Shown here in pieces: positions 1 through 7,163 of a DNA stretch of 64,000 bases (its first letter is position 1; the number at the start of each line of letters is the position of its first letter). Both the position numbers and the translations under genes were made by a program. The notes beneath the pieces are model-generated. The model made no database searches and was not told where the DNA came from. It saw only the letters and a list, made by a program, of their open reading frames with translations. The stretch comes from Sandaracinus sp964481145 (GTDB lineage Bacteria > Myxococcota_A > Polyangia > Polyangiales > Sandaracinaceae): NCBI GenBank assembly GCA_964481145.1, contig CAYZTA010000003.1, positions 62,001 through 126,000 of the forward strand, given 5' to 3'.

Positions 1-875
1 ACGAGAAAGTTCCCGTTCGTCCATCGCATCGTTTCGATGCGTGGTTTGAGTTGACCGCCGGAACCAGGTCGACCGTGGCCGGCGATCGAATCGATGCCTA
101 CCGGCGACCACCGCGCTCCTCCTTCGGCGATCATCATGATCCGAACGTTGCCGATCGAAGCCGCGCTCAGCGATCCTTTGGCGAGGTCGAGATCGACGAT
201 CGAGAGCGCCGCGCCGCGTGTGGTCGACAGCATTTCGTGCGCACGCGCGATGGCCTCCGGGAGGGGAGATTTCATCGTCATCGAAAAAGCAGAATGTGCA
301 GCCTGAGCTGCGTGATGGGCGGCCGGACCGTGTCCTAGGCCGTCGATCAGCGCAACGCGCAAGCGCTCCTCATCCCGCTGGATGAAAGCCCCATCTCCCG
401 ACACTTGTTCGCGAGGATGTGGGCGTTGCAGCGCAACAGCCTTCGGCAGCCGCGCGTTCGCGGGCACAGCGCCCCATTTTTGACATGTGATGCTTGCGCC
501 GCTCGTTCCAAAAGAGAGCTCGACGACATTCATCAGACGTGCGAGCGCACTCAAGCCTTGACCCCCGCGGCCCGCGGAAGCGCGAACCGATGCGGTGATC
601 TTGCCAGGGTCGAGTCCAGGTCCCCTGTCTCGCGCATGAAGGCGAAGCACGGCAGTTGGCTTTTGTCTTCCGTGCAATTCGAGGGTTCCAACCCCACCGC
701 CGTGCGTGATGATATTCTGGCCGAGCTCTGTGACGGCGACGGCGACTTCTGCGATGGCGATCTCCGTGAGGCCCGCGGCGGCGCCAATACGCTTCAATTC
801 CATGCGGACAGCGGCCAAATCGGCGCTGTGTCGAATTGCGAACTGACCTGTTTCGACCGGCTCCGGAGTGAGCAT
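1..875 (-). CDS. HATPase-SpoIIE phosphatase fusion (RsbT/RsbX-like), 3' end beyond window
   Basis: Reading the minus strand from the ATG at 875 gives an uninterrupted frame of 291 codons to the window edge. Residues about 1-135 form a GHKL anti-sigma kinase fold: N-box ELGQN (50-54), DRGPGL (83-88) and the glycine-rich lid GRGGQGL (102-108). From about residue 150 a PPM/SpoIIE phosphatase begins, with VSGD (158-161) and DGLGHG (178-183), the metal-binding motif. In stressosomes RsbT phosphorylates RsbR/RsbS and RsbX removes the phosphates, so one chain may carry both opposing activities. It is the last visible gene of the operon, 25 bp after rsbS. The start is the first ATG after the rsbS stop; the upstream AGGA is distant, so the start is uncertain. 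Confidence 0.85.
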   Translation of the reverse strand, partial: MLTPEPVETGQFAIRHSADLAAVRMELKRIGAAAGLTEIAIAEVAVAVTELGQNIITHGGGVGTLELHGRQKPTAVLRLHARDRGPGLDPGKITASVRASAGRGGQGLSALARLMNVVELSFGTSGASITCQKWGAVPANARLPKAVALQRPHPREQVSGDGAFIQRDEERLRVALIDGLGHGPAAHHAAQAAHSAFSMTMKSPLPEAIARAHEMLSTTRGAALSIVDLDLAKGSLSAASIGNVRIMMIAEGGARWSPVGIDSIAGHGRPGSGGQLKPRIETMRWTNGNFL

Positions 876-900
876 ATCGTGTTCGAGGTTCCTATTCTTC

Positions 901-1260
901 TCACGGCTCGTCGAGGAGGGCGATTGCGGAGTCGAGGTCGAGTGTCGTTCGAAAGCCATTCGTTCCTGCGAAGCCCATTTCGATCAATGTCAACACGATC
1001 GAAGGGCTCATCCCAGAGATGACCGTGGGAGTGTTCATCAGCATGGCCATTTGAGCCGTCTGAGCGAGGGCTCGCGACGTGAACGTGTCGAGAATGCGGA
1101 CTGATGACACGTCGATCACGACTCCCTTGGCGGGGTTCGCCTCGATCGAGCTCAGCAAGTCTTCCTGGAACTGATAGACGAGCGAGTCCGAAAGGTCGAT
1201 TTGCAACGACACGATGATGATGCCGCGAACCCGCAGGATGGGAATGCGATCCATGCTCAT
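901..1260 (-). CDS. rsbS: RsbS-like STAS-domain stressosome scaffold
   Basis: A 119-residue protein that is entirely one STAS domain, the size expected for RsbS. The beta strand and loop around residues 47-63 hold the phospho-acceptor region, VVIDVSSVRILDTF. The acceptor, Ser59 in Bacillus subtilis RsbS, falls on Thr59 here (DTF, 58-60). RsbS co-assembles with RsbR into the stressosome core that sequesters RsbT. The gene overlaps the stop of rsbR by 4 bp, which suggests translational coupling. It lies between a globin-type RsbR and an HATPase-phosphatase, which supports the assignment. Confidence 0.85.
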   Translation of the reverse strand: MSMDRIPILRVRGIIIVSLQIDLSDSLVYQFQEDLLSSIEANPAKGVVIDVSSVRILDTFTSRALAQTAQMAMLMNTPTVISGMSPSIVLTLIEMGFAGTNGFRTTLDLDSAIALLDEP

Positions 1261-2282
1261 GGATTTCCGGCGCTCATCATTGATCTCGGATTCGCATCAT
1301 AATTTTCGACGCGACGTCCGGTGATTTCGAGTGCCGTTCGAAGGCCATCGGAGAGCCTTGCGCGCGTGGTCAGAGACGAGGCATCGATTCCGAGGCTGAC
1401 CACTGTTTGCGCGATCGCGGCGCGCAGTCCGGTGACGATACAACGTGAGCCCAGGAGCTCGACGGCGCGCACTGTTTTCATCAGATGATTGGCGGTCGAC
1501 GTGTCCATGACGGGAAGACCCGTGATGTCGATGATCACGACTTTGGCTCGCTTATCGACCACACCCGAGAGGATCGCTTCGGTGGCTTCTTGAGCGCGGC
1601 GCGTGTCCATCGTTCCGATGAGCGGGATCACGAGGATCTCATCCCAGACTTCGATGACAGGCGCAGAGAGCTCACGCAGGGCTTCTTGCTGGCTGCGGAC
1701 GATTCGCACGAGCGCGTCCTCGGCGTACGCATCGAGGACCGTCATCATATCGAACGAGATCATTTTCGAGAGCGAACGAAGAGCCGCGAAGAGAGTGAAG
1801 GGGTCGTTTTTGAATGCATCGTGTGCAAGTGCGACCGGTGCCAAATGATCCTGAACCAGATTGAGCGCTGCGAGATACCATTTGGGCTCGAGTTGGATAC
1901 GTGCGTGGACCCGACCGATTTCGATTCGCCGCTCCACGTACTTGCGATCGATTTTGCCGTCCAGAAACTCTTCGAACGCCGTGAGGACCTTATCGAGCAC
2001 GTGCTCGAGTCGGCCTTCGATGCTGAGGCTCTGAAACATGCTGGCCGGATCGCCGAAGGTCGCGATGTGTTTCAGGAACACGTCGGAACCAGTTTGACGC
2101 AACAAAGGACGAAGAATCGGTGAGACGGCGCGGAGCCGGTTCGTGTCTTCTTCCGTGAAGAGGAGGAGCCTCTTACGCGACTCGATCTCTTCGTCATCCA
2201 TTCGGAATCCGCCCTCGTACACCATGCTTTCCATCATCGGATTGCCATCGCCCTCTCTTAGTCTTGATAGAAGATTGCGCAC
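1257..2282 (-). CDS. rsbR: Globin-coupled RsbR co-antagonist (sensor globin + STAS)
   Basis: This 341-residue protein has two domains. Residues about 30-195 match a protoglobin-type sensor: a helix with IGRVHARIQLEPKWYLAAL puts the predicted proximal haem His at 126. Residues about 205-320 are a STAS domain with the phospho-acceptor Thr in MDTST (T261). This is the RsbR architecture in which an N-terminal sensor reads an input (O2, NO or CO for globins) and controls RsbT release. The GTG at 2282 overlaps the upstream kinase by 25 bp. ATG 2201 (residue 28) is an alternative start with AGGGCGG upstream. Haem binding is inferred from the motif only. Confidence 0.85.
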   Translation of the reverse strand: MRNLLSRLREGDGNPMMESMVYEGGFRMDDEEIESRKRLLLFTEEDTNRLRAVSPILRPLLRQTGSDVFLKHIATFGDPASMFQSLSIEGRLEHVLDKVLTAFEEFLDGKIDRKYVERRIEIGRVHARIQLEPKWYLAALNLVQDHLAPVALAHDAFKNDPFTLFAALRSLSKMISFDMMTVLDAYAEDALVRIVRSQQEALRELSAPVIEVWDEILVIPLIGTMDTRRAQEATEAILSGVVDKRAKVVIIDITGLPVMDTSTANHLMKTVRAVELLGSRCIVTGLRAAIAQTVVSLGIDASSLTTRARLSDGLRTALEITGRRVENYDANPRSMMSAGNP

Positions 2283-3004
2283 ACCCGGGTTCCTGTTTCC
2301 GGGGCGCTATCGATTGTAAAATGGTTTGCGATCGACTTGACTCCTCGAATGCCGAGGCCGAGTCCCGTTTTGGACTGAATCGAGCCGCTCAAGATTGCCG
2401 CCACGTCCGCAATTCCTGGCCCATGGTCGGATGCTTCGATCAGCATTCCAGCTTTTTGAGCGATGGTCTGTAACTTGATCTCGCCTCGCCCTGCATACAT
2501 CTGAATATTGCGGGCGAGCTCCGAAGTGGCCGTCGCGACTTTCGTCTGCCGCACTGTTCGAAATCCGAGCCGTGCGGCCATGCTCATGGCGTGTTGACGC
2601 GCCCGTATCACACCCGCTTCGGTTTCGATTCGAAAGACGGCATCGGAAGGGTAGAAGGCGAAGATGTTGTTCGTCGCCAAATCCAAGGTGCGAAGCACAT
2701 CGAGCGCGTGGGTCTTGGCAAAGAGCCATACGGCTTTGACGACGGCATCCGTGACGTTCTCGACGCCGCGCGCTCCGGGGAGGATCATGTCAGGCAAGCT
2801 CAAGATCTGCTGTTTGAGCTGAGCGGACACCATCACCTTCTTCTCCAGCGCCTGAAGAAGCTGTTTTTTGACGGGCTCGCGCCGCGATGCAGATAGACCT
2901 TGAGCCAATTTCAACAGCCAATGGAAAGGAGCGCATCCCACGATGCATGCACTCCTATACCAGGGATCCACATTCGGAGTCACGAGATCAATAAAATATT
3001 CCAC
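2258..3004 (-). CDS. RsbT-like anti-sigma serine kinase with N-terminal extension
   Basis: The C-terminal half of this 248-residue protein (about 130-248) is a GHKL kinase of RsbT type: N-box SELARN (161-166), DHGPGI (193-198) and GLGLGIRG (214-221). RsbT is normally about 130 residues, so the first 125 residues are an added helical domain that I do not recognise. The protein may be the main switch kinase of the stressosome encoded downstream, or the extension may target it to a partner. It starts with GTG 3004 and has no strong Shine-Dalgarno. It is the first gene of the four-gene minus-strand operon and overlaps rsbR. Confidence 0.75.
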   Translation of the reverse strand: MEYFIDLVTPNVDPWYRSACIVGCAPFHWLLKLAQGLSASRREPVKKQLLQALEKKVMVSAQLKQQILSLPDMILPGARGVENVTDAVVKAVWLFAKTHALDVLRTLDLATNNIFAFYPSDAVFRIETEAGVIRARQHAMSMAARLGFRTVRQTKVATATSELARNIQMYAGRGEIKLQTIAQKAGMLIEASDHGPGIADVAAILSGSIQSKTGLGLGIRGVKSIANHFTIDSAPETGTRVCAIFYQD

Positions 3005-3045
3005 TCGTTCTGAATGTGGAGCCGGTGGGTGGTGCTGACGTTAGG

Positions 3046-3432
3046 CTACCGTTTTGCGGCGATGCCAGGAGAGCGACCCAGCACGCGCAGCCCACTCGCT
3101 TCAGAGCGCAGGGGGCTTCGGCTCCGTGTTCGCTCCATGCCTCCATGCTGGATTTCGAGAGGGCTCGCTGGACGATAGCCTGCGTACAGCTCCAACTCGA
3201 TGCGTTGAGCATCTTCACGAATCTTGGCTCCAGCTGCTGCGCAGACCTGGGCTGCGAGCTCCGCGCATCGGCGCCGTTCTTCGCGTAGTTCTTCGCGCTG
3301 TCGCAGCACTTCCGCGATCAGCGTGGCGACACCTGCATCATCGCGGTGCTCCAAGAAGAGCCGACGCAGCTCTCCATTTTCTACCGGGGCGATCCCGGGT
3401 GCAGGCAACGGGCCATGCATGTCCCCTCCCAT
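3046..3432 (-). CDS. Small hypothetical protein with a charged helix
   Basis: A predicted 128-residue protein starting at ATG 3432, where GGAAGGAAG lies at good spacing. Residues about 25-75 form one highly charged helix rich in Arg and Glu, probably a coiled coil. The C-terminus is basic and low in complexity. I do not recognise a family. The gene is divergent from the MocR regulator and shares its 183-bp upstream region, which contains a MocR-like operator, so MocR may control it. Overlapping plus-strand frames exist, but none has a convincing ribosome binding site. Confidence 0.45.
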   Translation of the reverse strand: MGGDMHGPLPAPGIAPVENGELRRLFLEHRDDAGVATLIAEVLRQREELREERRRCAELAAQVCAAAGAKIREDAQRIELELYAGYRPASPLEIQHGGMERTRSRSPLRSEASGLRVLGRSPGIAAKR

Positions 3433-3566
3433 GCTTTCTTCCTTCCCAGAACGACTTGCCTTTTTCTTCTTAAAACAACGAAGAGCCCCCTTCACAACAG
3501 GGACTTACACTTGAGGGTCGTACTCCTTGGGTATGTGGTCTACTCTCTTGAGGAAATCTACCTTTT

Positions 3567-3595
3567 CCGTACTGGTCGTATGGTGACCAGTACGG
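3567..3595. promoter_or_regulatory. Perfect 11-bp inverted repeat, candidate MocR operator
   Basis: CCGTACTGGTC (3567-3577) and GACCAGTACGG (3585-3595) are exact reverse complements separated by 7 bp. The site lies 20 bp upstream of the MocR start codon, in the gap shared with the divergent gene at 3432. GntR/MocR regulators commonly bind such dyads in their own promoter region, so autoregulation and control of the divergent gene are likely. Confidence 0.7.
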
Positions 3596-3615
3596 AGAAT
3601 CAGAGGAGTCCAGCC

Positions 3616-5079
3616 ATGCGACCCTGGCGCCTCGACATCGCACTCGACGCCGAACAGGAGAGCCCACTTTATAGGCAGATCACGAATGCGATCGTCCATG
3701 ACATACGTCGTGGGCGATTGCGTCGGGGGGATGCTTTGCCTGGGAGCCGCGCATTGGCCGAGCACCTCGGGGTCTCACGCAAAACCATCGTGACGGCGTT
3801 GAACGATTTGGCCGACCAGGGTTGGATCGTGACCTCGTCCGCCCGTGGAACTCGGGTGTCCGATTCCATCCCCGAGGTTTCTCCCATCGAGCGTTCGGCT
3901 CCCGTGCTTCCGTCCTTCGATGACGCGCCGAGTTATGATTTCAGGGATGTGCCGTCGCTCGCGGCTCCTCGTCCGTTGCCCAAAGGGATGGTGTGTTTCG
4001 ATGACGGATCGGCGGATCCGCGTCTTGCACCGATGGACGCGCTCGCGACGTTTTTTCGAACAGCGACGCGCTCTCTGCGCCGAGAAGGCTTGGTGTACAG
4101 CGATCCGCGTGGAGACACGCGGCTCCGCGATGCGCTCGCCACACATCTCAATCAGGTGCGAGGTCTCGCGGTGACGCGAGATGAAATCCTCGTGACCCGT
4201 GGCAGTCAGATGGCGATCACGCTGGTGGCTCAAGTGCTGGTGCGACCGGGAGACGCGGTGGCAGTCGAAGATCCTGGCTACGGTCCTGCGCGTGCGGCGT
4301 TCGAACTCGTGGGGGCGGCCCTCAAACCGATTCCTGTCGATGGCCAGGGGATCTGTGTCGACGCGCTCGAGCGATTGCTCACCCAACACAAGATTCGCGC
4401 GATCTACGTCACCCCCCAGCACCATTACCCCACGACCGTCTCGATGGCGGCAGGGAGGCGAGCGGGGTTGCTCGCTTTGGCGGTTCGGCACCGTTTCGCG
4501 GTGATCGAAGACGATTACGACTACGAGTTCCATTTTGGACCACGGCCACCGTTGTCGTTGGCGAGCGTCGATGGCGGTCGTTCGGTGCTTTATGTGGGTT
4601 CGCTATCGAAGTTGCTCGCCCCTGCGGTCAGGGTCGGCTACCTGGTCGGCCCCGCGTCGGTCATCGAGCGCGCGGCCAAGGTGCGTATGAGCATCGACCG
4701 CCAAGGCGATGTCATTCTCGAACGCGCCATCGCCGAACTCCTCGAGGAGGGGCTCTTGCAGGGGCATGCGCGCAAAGCGCGAAACGCCTATCTCGAACGA
4801 CGTGATGTGCTCGTTTCGGAGCTGAATTCACGGCTTGGAGCGATGCTCGACGTGAACGCGCCGACCGGAGGGCTCGCGCTTTGGGCGACACCACGCGAAT
4901 CGGTCGATCTCAAAACGTGGGTGGAGCGAGCAGAAGCCAACGGTGTTCGCATCGGAGGCGACGAGGGCGACGCGGCCCGGCAAGGTGGATTCCGAATGGG
5001 GTATGCTTCGCTCACGCCGGCTGAACTCCATGCCGGTGTCGAGAGGCTCGCTGCCGCATGGCTCGGCAAGGGCTCCTGA
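3616..5079 (+). CDS. MocR-family transcription regulator (GntR HTH + class I aminotransferase)
   Basis: A 487-residue protein with a GntR winged helix-turn-helix at about residues 10-80 (SPLYRQI, then LPGSRALAEHLGVSRKT) joined to a fold-type I aminotransferase domain at about 125-480. The PLP-binding Lys is K332 in SLSKLLAPAVRVGY, and the EDDYDYEF stretch at 298-305 is typical of MocR/PdxR. Such proteins use the aminotransferase fold to sense PLP or amines rather than to catalyse. The start at ATG 3616 is set by GAGGAG 7 bp upstream; the frame extends further upstream but crosses the operator. Nearby genes do not reveal the effector, and no pyridoxal gene is adjacent. Confidence 0.9.
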   Translation: MRPWRLDIALDAEQESPLYRQITNAIVHDIRRGRLRRGDALPGSRALAEHLGVSRKTIVTALNDLADQGWIVTSSARGTRVSDSIPEVSPIERSAPVLPSFDDAPSYDFRDVPSLAAPRPLPKGMVCFDDGSADPRLAPMDALATFFRTATRSLRREGLVYSDPRGDTRLRDALATHLNQVRGLAVTRDEILVTRGSQMAITLVAQVLVRPGDAVAVEDPGYGPARAAFELVGAALKPIPVDGQGICVDALERLLTQHKIRAIYVTPQHHYPTTVSMAAGRRAGLLALAVRHRFAVIEDDYDYEFHFGPRPPLSLASVDGGRSVLYVGSLSKLLAPAVRVGYLVGPASVIERAAKVRMSIDRQGDVILERAIAELLEEGLLQGHARKARNAYLERRDVLVSELNSRLGAMLDVNAPTGGLALWATPRESVDLKTWVERAEANGVRIGGDEGDAARQGGFRMGYASLTPAELHAGVERLAAAWLGKGS

Positions 5080-5195
5080 CGAACTGGTACGCCAGCTGCA
5101 TTCCGCAGTCGCATGCCTCTCCCATCGCTCGAATTCTTTTTTGGTGCAATGCCTATCATTCTCGCATTCGTTTACGCTCTCGCAGGACTGGCTTC

Positions 5196-5945
5196 GTGAC
5201 CGCGGTGATCTCCGTGTCGACAGCGCCGACTCAGAGCGAGGACGTGCGGCGGGCGTTGTGTTCGAGCCGCCTCTTTCGTGGACTCGATCCGGCGTTTCTC
5301 GGGTCTCTCTCTCCACACGCGAGCATCGTCCGGCTATCGCGGGGCGAACAGCTCTGGCGTTGCGGCGAACCCGCGGAGCATGTTCATGTCGTGCTCCGTG
5401 GAGTGCTCGAACTCCAGCGCAGGAAGAGCGGCCCCGAGTCCACGTTGATCGCTCTTTTCGGACCGGGAGAGAGTCCCGCAATTCCTGCGACGCTCGAGCG
5501 CAAAACATTCATCGCAGATGCCCTCTCTGCGACTCGCGAGACAGAGATTCTTCGAGTGCGTGCGCGACCGATCCTCGATGAGCTGCCGGTCAACTCCACG
5601 CTTGCAGCCGCGATGAATCGTGTGTTACTCGACCACAGCAGGCTTCTCCACGCCAAGATCGATGTGCTCGTCGCAGGGACGGTACCACAACGAGTCGCGG
5701 CGTTTTTCTTGGATTTGGTTGAACGGTTTGGTGATGAGCATGTGGATGGACGCCATCACGTCCCCCTCGCGCTTTCACGTCAACAAATTGCAACGTATGT
5801 GGGGGCGCGGGTGGAGACGGTGATCCGCTGTTGTTCTGCGTGGCAGAAGAGCGGCTTATTGGAAACCCATCGAGAGGGATTCGTGATCTCTTCGCCTGCG
5901 GAGTTGCGCCGCATGCAAGACGGTCGTGTTTCATCTTTCGATTGA
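5196..5945 (+). CDS. Crp/Fnr-family regulator, probable control of NO reduction (DNR/NnrR-like)
   Basis: A 249-residue protein with an N-terminal cyclic-nucleotide-like beta barrel (about 10-125; RGEQLWRCGEPAEHVHVVLRG), a dimer helix (LLDHSRLLHAKIDVLVAG), and a C-terminal Crp winged HTH with SRQQIATYVGARVETVIR, the expected recognition helix. No Fnr-type N-terminal Cys cluster is present, so it is not an Fe-S Fnr. Its position directly before HiPIP and norCBQD suggests a DNR/NnrR-type NO-responsive activator; this role is inferred from context. The start at GTG 5196 has AGGA about 9 bp upstream. The open frame extends to 5058, but that part overlaps mocR. Confidence 0.85.
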   Translation: MTAVISVSTAPTQSEDVRRALCSSRLFRGLDPAFLGSLSPHASIVRLSRGEQLWRCGEPAEHVHVVLRGVLELQRRKSGPESTLIALFGPGESPAIPATLERKTFIADALSATRETEILRVRARPILDELPVNSTLAAAMNRVLLDHSRLLHAKIDVLVAGTVPQRVAAFFLDLVERFGDEHVDGRHHVPLALSRQQIATYVGARVETVIRCCSAWQKSGLLETHREGFVISSPAELRRMQDGRVSSFD

Positions 5946-6013
5946 GACGCATGCTTTGCGGAGTGAGTGCAATCTCTGCGCATGTTTCGAAAGCTTTGTC
6001 GCGTGGTACGAGA

Positions 6014-6055
6014 CTGATCACGGTCATGGCCTACGACATGTGCAGCGTGTATCTG
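6014..6055 (+). promoter_or_regulatory. Candidate Fnr/DNR-type class II promoter for the nor operon
   Basis: CTGATCACGGTCAT (6014-6027) matches 7 of the 10 defined bases of the Fnr/DNR consensus TTGAT-N4-ATCAA. Its centre at 6020.5 is 41.5 bp before a start site predicted from the possible -10 hexamer TATCTG (6050-6055). That spacing is the classic class II activator geometry. The second half-site is weak, so this remains a prediction. The first gene starts at 6108. Confidence 0.35.
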
Positions 6056-6107
6056 TGGCCCAACCCGAATCGCAGCTGCGTTCGTCGCGCTGCTTGGAGA
6101 TAAAGAA

Positions 6108-6425
6108 ATGCAAAAAGACAACTCTCGTCGTGTGGGACGGCGTGCTGCCATTCGCACTGGATTGACCGTGTTGGCGAGTGTTCCGATCGCCAGCACGCTG
6201 GGGTGTGGTGGGGGCGAATTGACGTGTGCGCCCGGTTCGCTCTCCGAGGCGGAGCGCTCGATGCGCACGACTCTCCACTATGTCGATCACGGTTCGGATC
6301 CCGCACGTCATTGCAGCAACTGCGCGCTTTATACGGGCGCGGCAGACGCTTGTGGAACGTGCAGCATCATTGCCGGTGCCATCCATCCGCAGGGAACGTG
6401 TGATTCCTTCGCGGCGCGAAGTTAG
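6108..6425 (+). CDS. High-potential iron-sulfur protein (HiPIP), Tat-exported
   Basis: A small 105-residue protein. Residues 7-17 hold a Tat-like twin-arginine stretch (RRVGRRAAIR) followed by a hydrophobic segment. The mature part has the Cys pattern of HiPIP: C69-x2-C72, C82/C85 and C98 in the tail HPQGTCDSF, which bind one [4Fe-4S] cluster. HiPIPs carry electrons in the periplasm. Here the gene sits 6 bp before norC, so it may be the electron donor to the NO reductase. C33 follows STLG and could be lipidated. An extra Cys (C82 or C85) makes the third ligand ambiguous. GGAGA is 7 bp before ATG. Confidence 0.8.
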   Translation: MQKDNSRRVGRRAAIRTGLTVLASVPIASTLGCGGGELTCAPGSLSEAERSMRTTLHYVDHGSDPARHCSNCALYTGAADACGTCSIIAGAIHPQGTCDSFAARS

Positions 6426-6431
6426 AGAACG

Positions 6432-7163
6432 ATGCTTTCCAAATCTGGGGCAAAGGCCTTTTTCGTCATTGGCACGAGCCTTTGTGCGATCGCGTTCGTC
6501 TTGTTGACGGTGGACACGATCTCACGGGTGCCAGCACAAACTCGCCAAGAGAATCTCACACCCGCGGTCATCCATGGCAAGGAGCTGTGGGAGGCGAATA
6601 ACTGTATGGGTTGCCACACCCTGATGGGTGAGGGCGCTTATTACGCGCCCGAGCTGACCCGCGTGTACGAGCGTCGTGGTCCTGAGTTCATTCGTGCCAT
6701 GTTGCGTGATCCACAAGCGATGTATCCAGGGCAGCGACGGATGCAGCAGTATCACTTCTCCGAGCACGAGATGGATTCGCTGGTCGCGTTTCTCGAATGG
6801 GTTGGACATATGGATCTGAATGGATTTCCACCCGCTCCGGTGCTTACCAGCACGGCGGCGCCGTCTGCGGCGGCTGTCGTGGACGATGGGCGACCGAGGG
6901 TGTTCAATCAGATGTGCGTCGCATGTCATTCCGTCGAAGGACGGGGTGGAAGTGTCGGTCCTGCCCTCGATGGTGTCGGAGATCGATTCGATACGGTCTA
7001 TCTCGATCGTTGGCTTCATGATCCTCCGGCCGTGAAACAGGGGACGACCATGCCCCGACTGCCATTGACCGACGCTCAAATTACGGAACTCACTGCGTAT
7101 TTGTCGACACTCCGTGTCGAAGGCGTCGAAGAGACTCCGACCGCTCAGGAGCCACAACCATGA
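6432..7163 (+). CDS. norC: NorC-like cytochrome c subunit with two haem domains
   Basis: A 243-residue protein. Residues about 8-28 are an N-terminal membrane anchor. The first cytochrome c domain has CMGCH (58-62) with the NorC-typical surrounding MGEGAYYAPELTRV. A linker rich in Pro/Ala leads to a second cytochrome c domain with CVACH (162-166), GPALDGVG and a Met in TTMPRLPL as the likely sixth ligand. Classical NorC is about 150 residues with one haem, so the second domain is an addition that could accept electrons from the HiPIP. The gene overlaps norB by 4 bp (ATGA). Confidence 0.92.
   Translation: MLSKSGAKAFFVIGTSLCAIAFVLLTVDTISRVPAQTRQENLTPAVIHGKELWEANNCMGCHTLMGEGAYYAPELTRVYERRGPEFIRAMLRDPQAMYPGQRRMQQYHFSEHEMDSLVAFLEWVGHMDLNGFPPAPVLTSTAAPSAAAVVDDGRPRVFNQMCVACHSVEGRGGSVGPALDGVGDRFDTVYLDRWLHDPPAVKQGTTMPRLPLTDAQITELTAYLSTLRVEGVEETPTAQEPQP

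Noticed and set aside
405..1022. Long plus-strand frame of 205 codons over the stressosome genes
   Set aside because: It is the shadow of rsbS and the HATPase-phosphatase fusion, whose minus-strand frames carry clear motifs.
3054..3473. Plus-strand frame of 139 codons opposite the small hypothetical gene
   Set aside because: No ribosome binding site, and Arg/Ala-rich composition of a shadow frame; the minus-strand frame has a good Shine-Dalgarno.
5058..5195. N-terminal extension of the Crp/Fnr gene from the first ATG
   Set aside because: It overlaps mocR and adds no regulator-like sequence; GTG 5196 has a better site.
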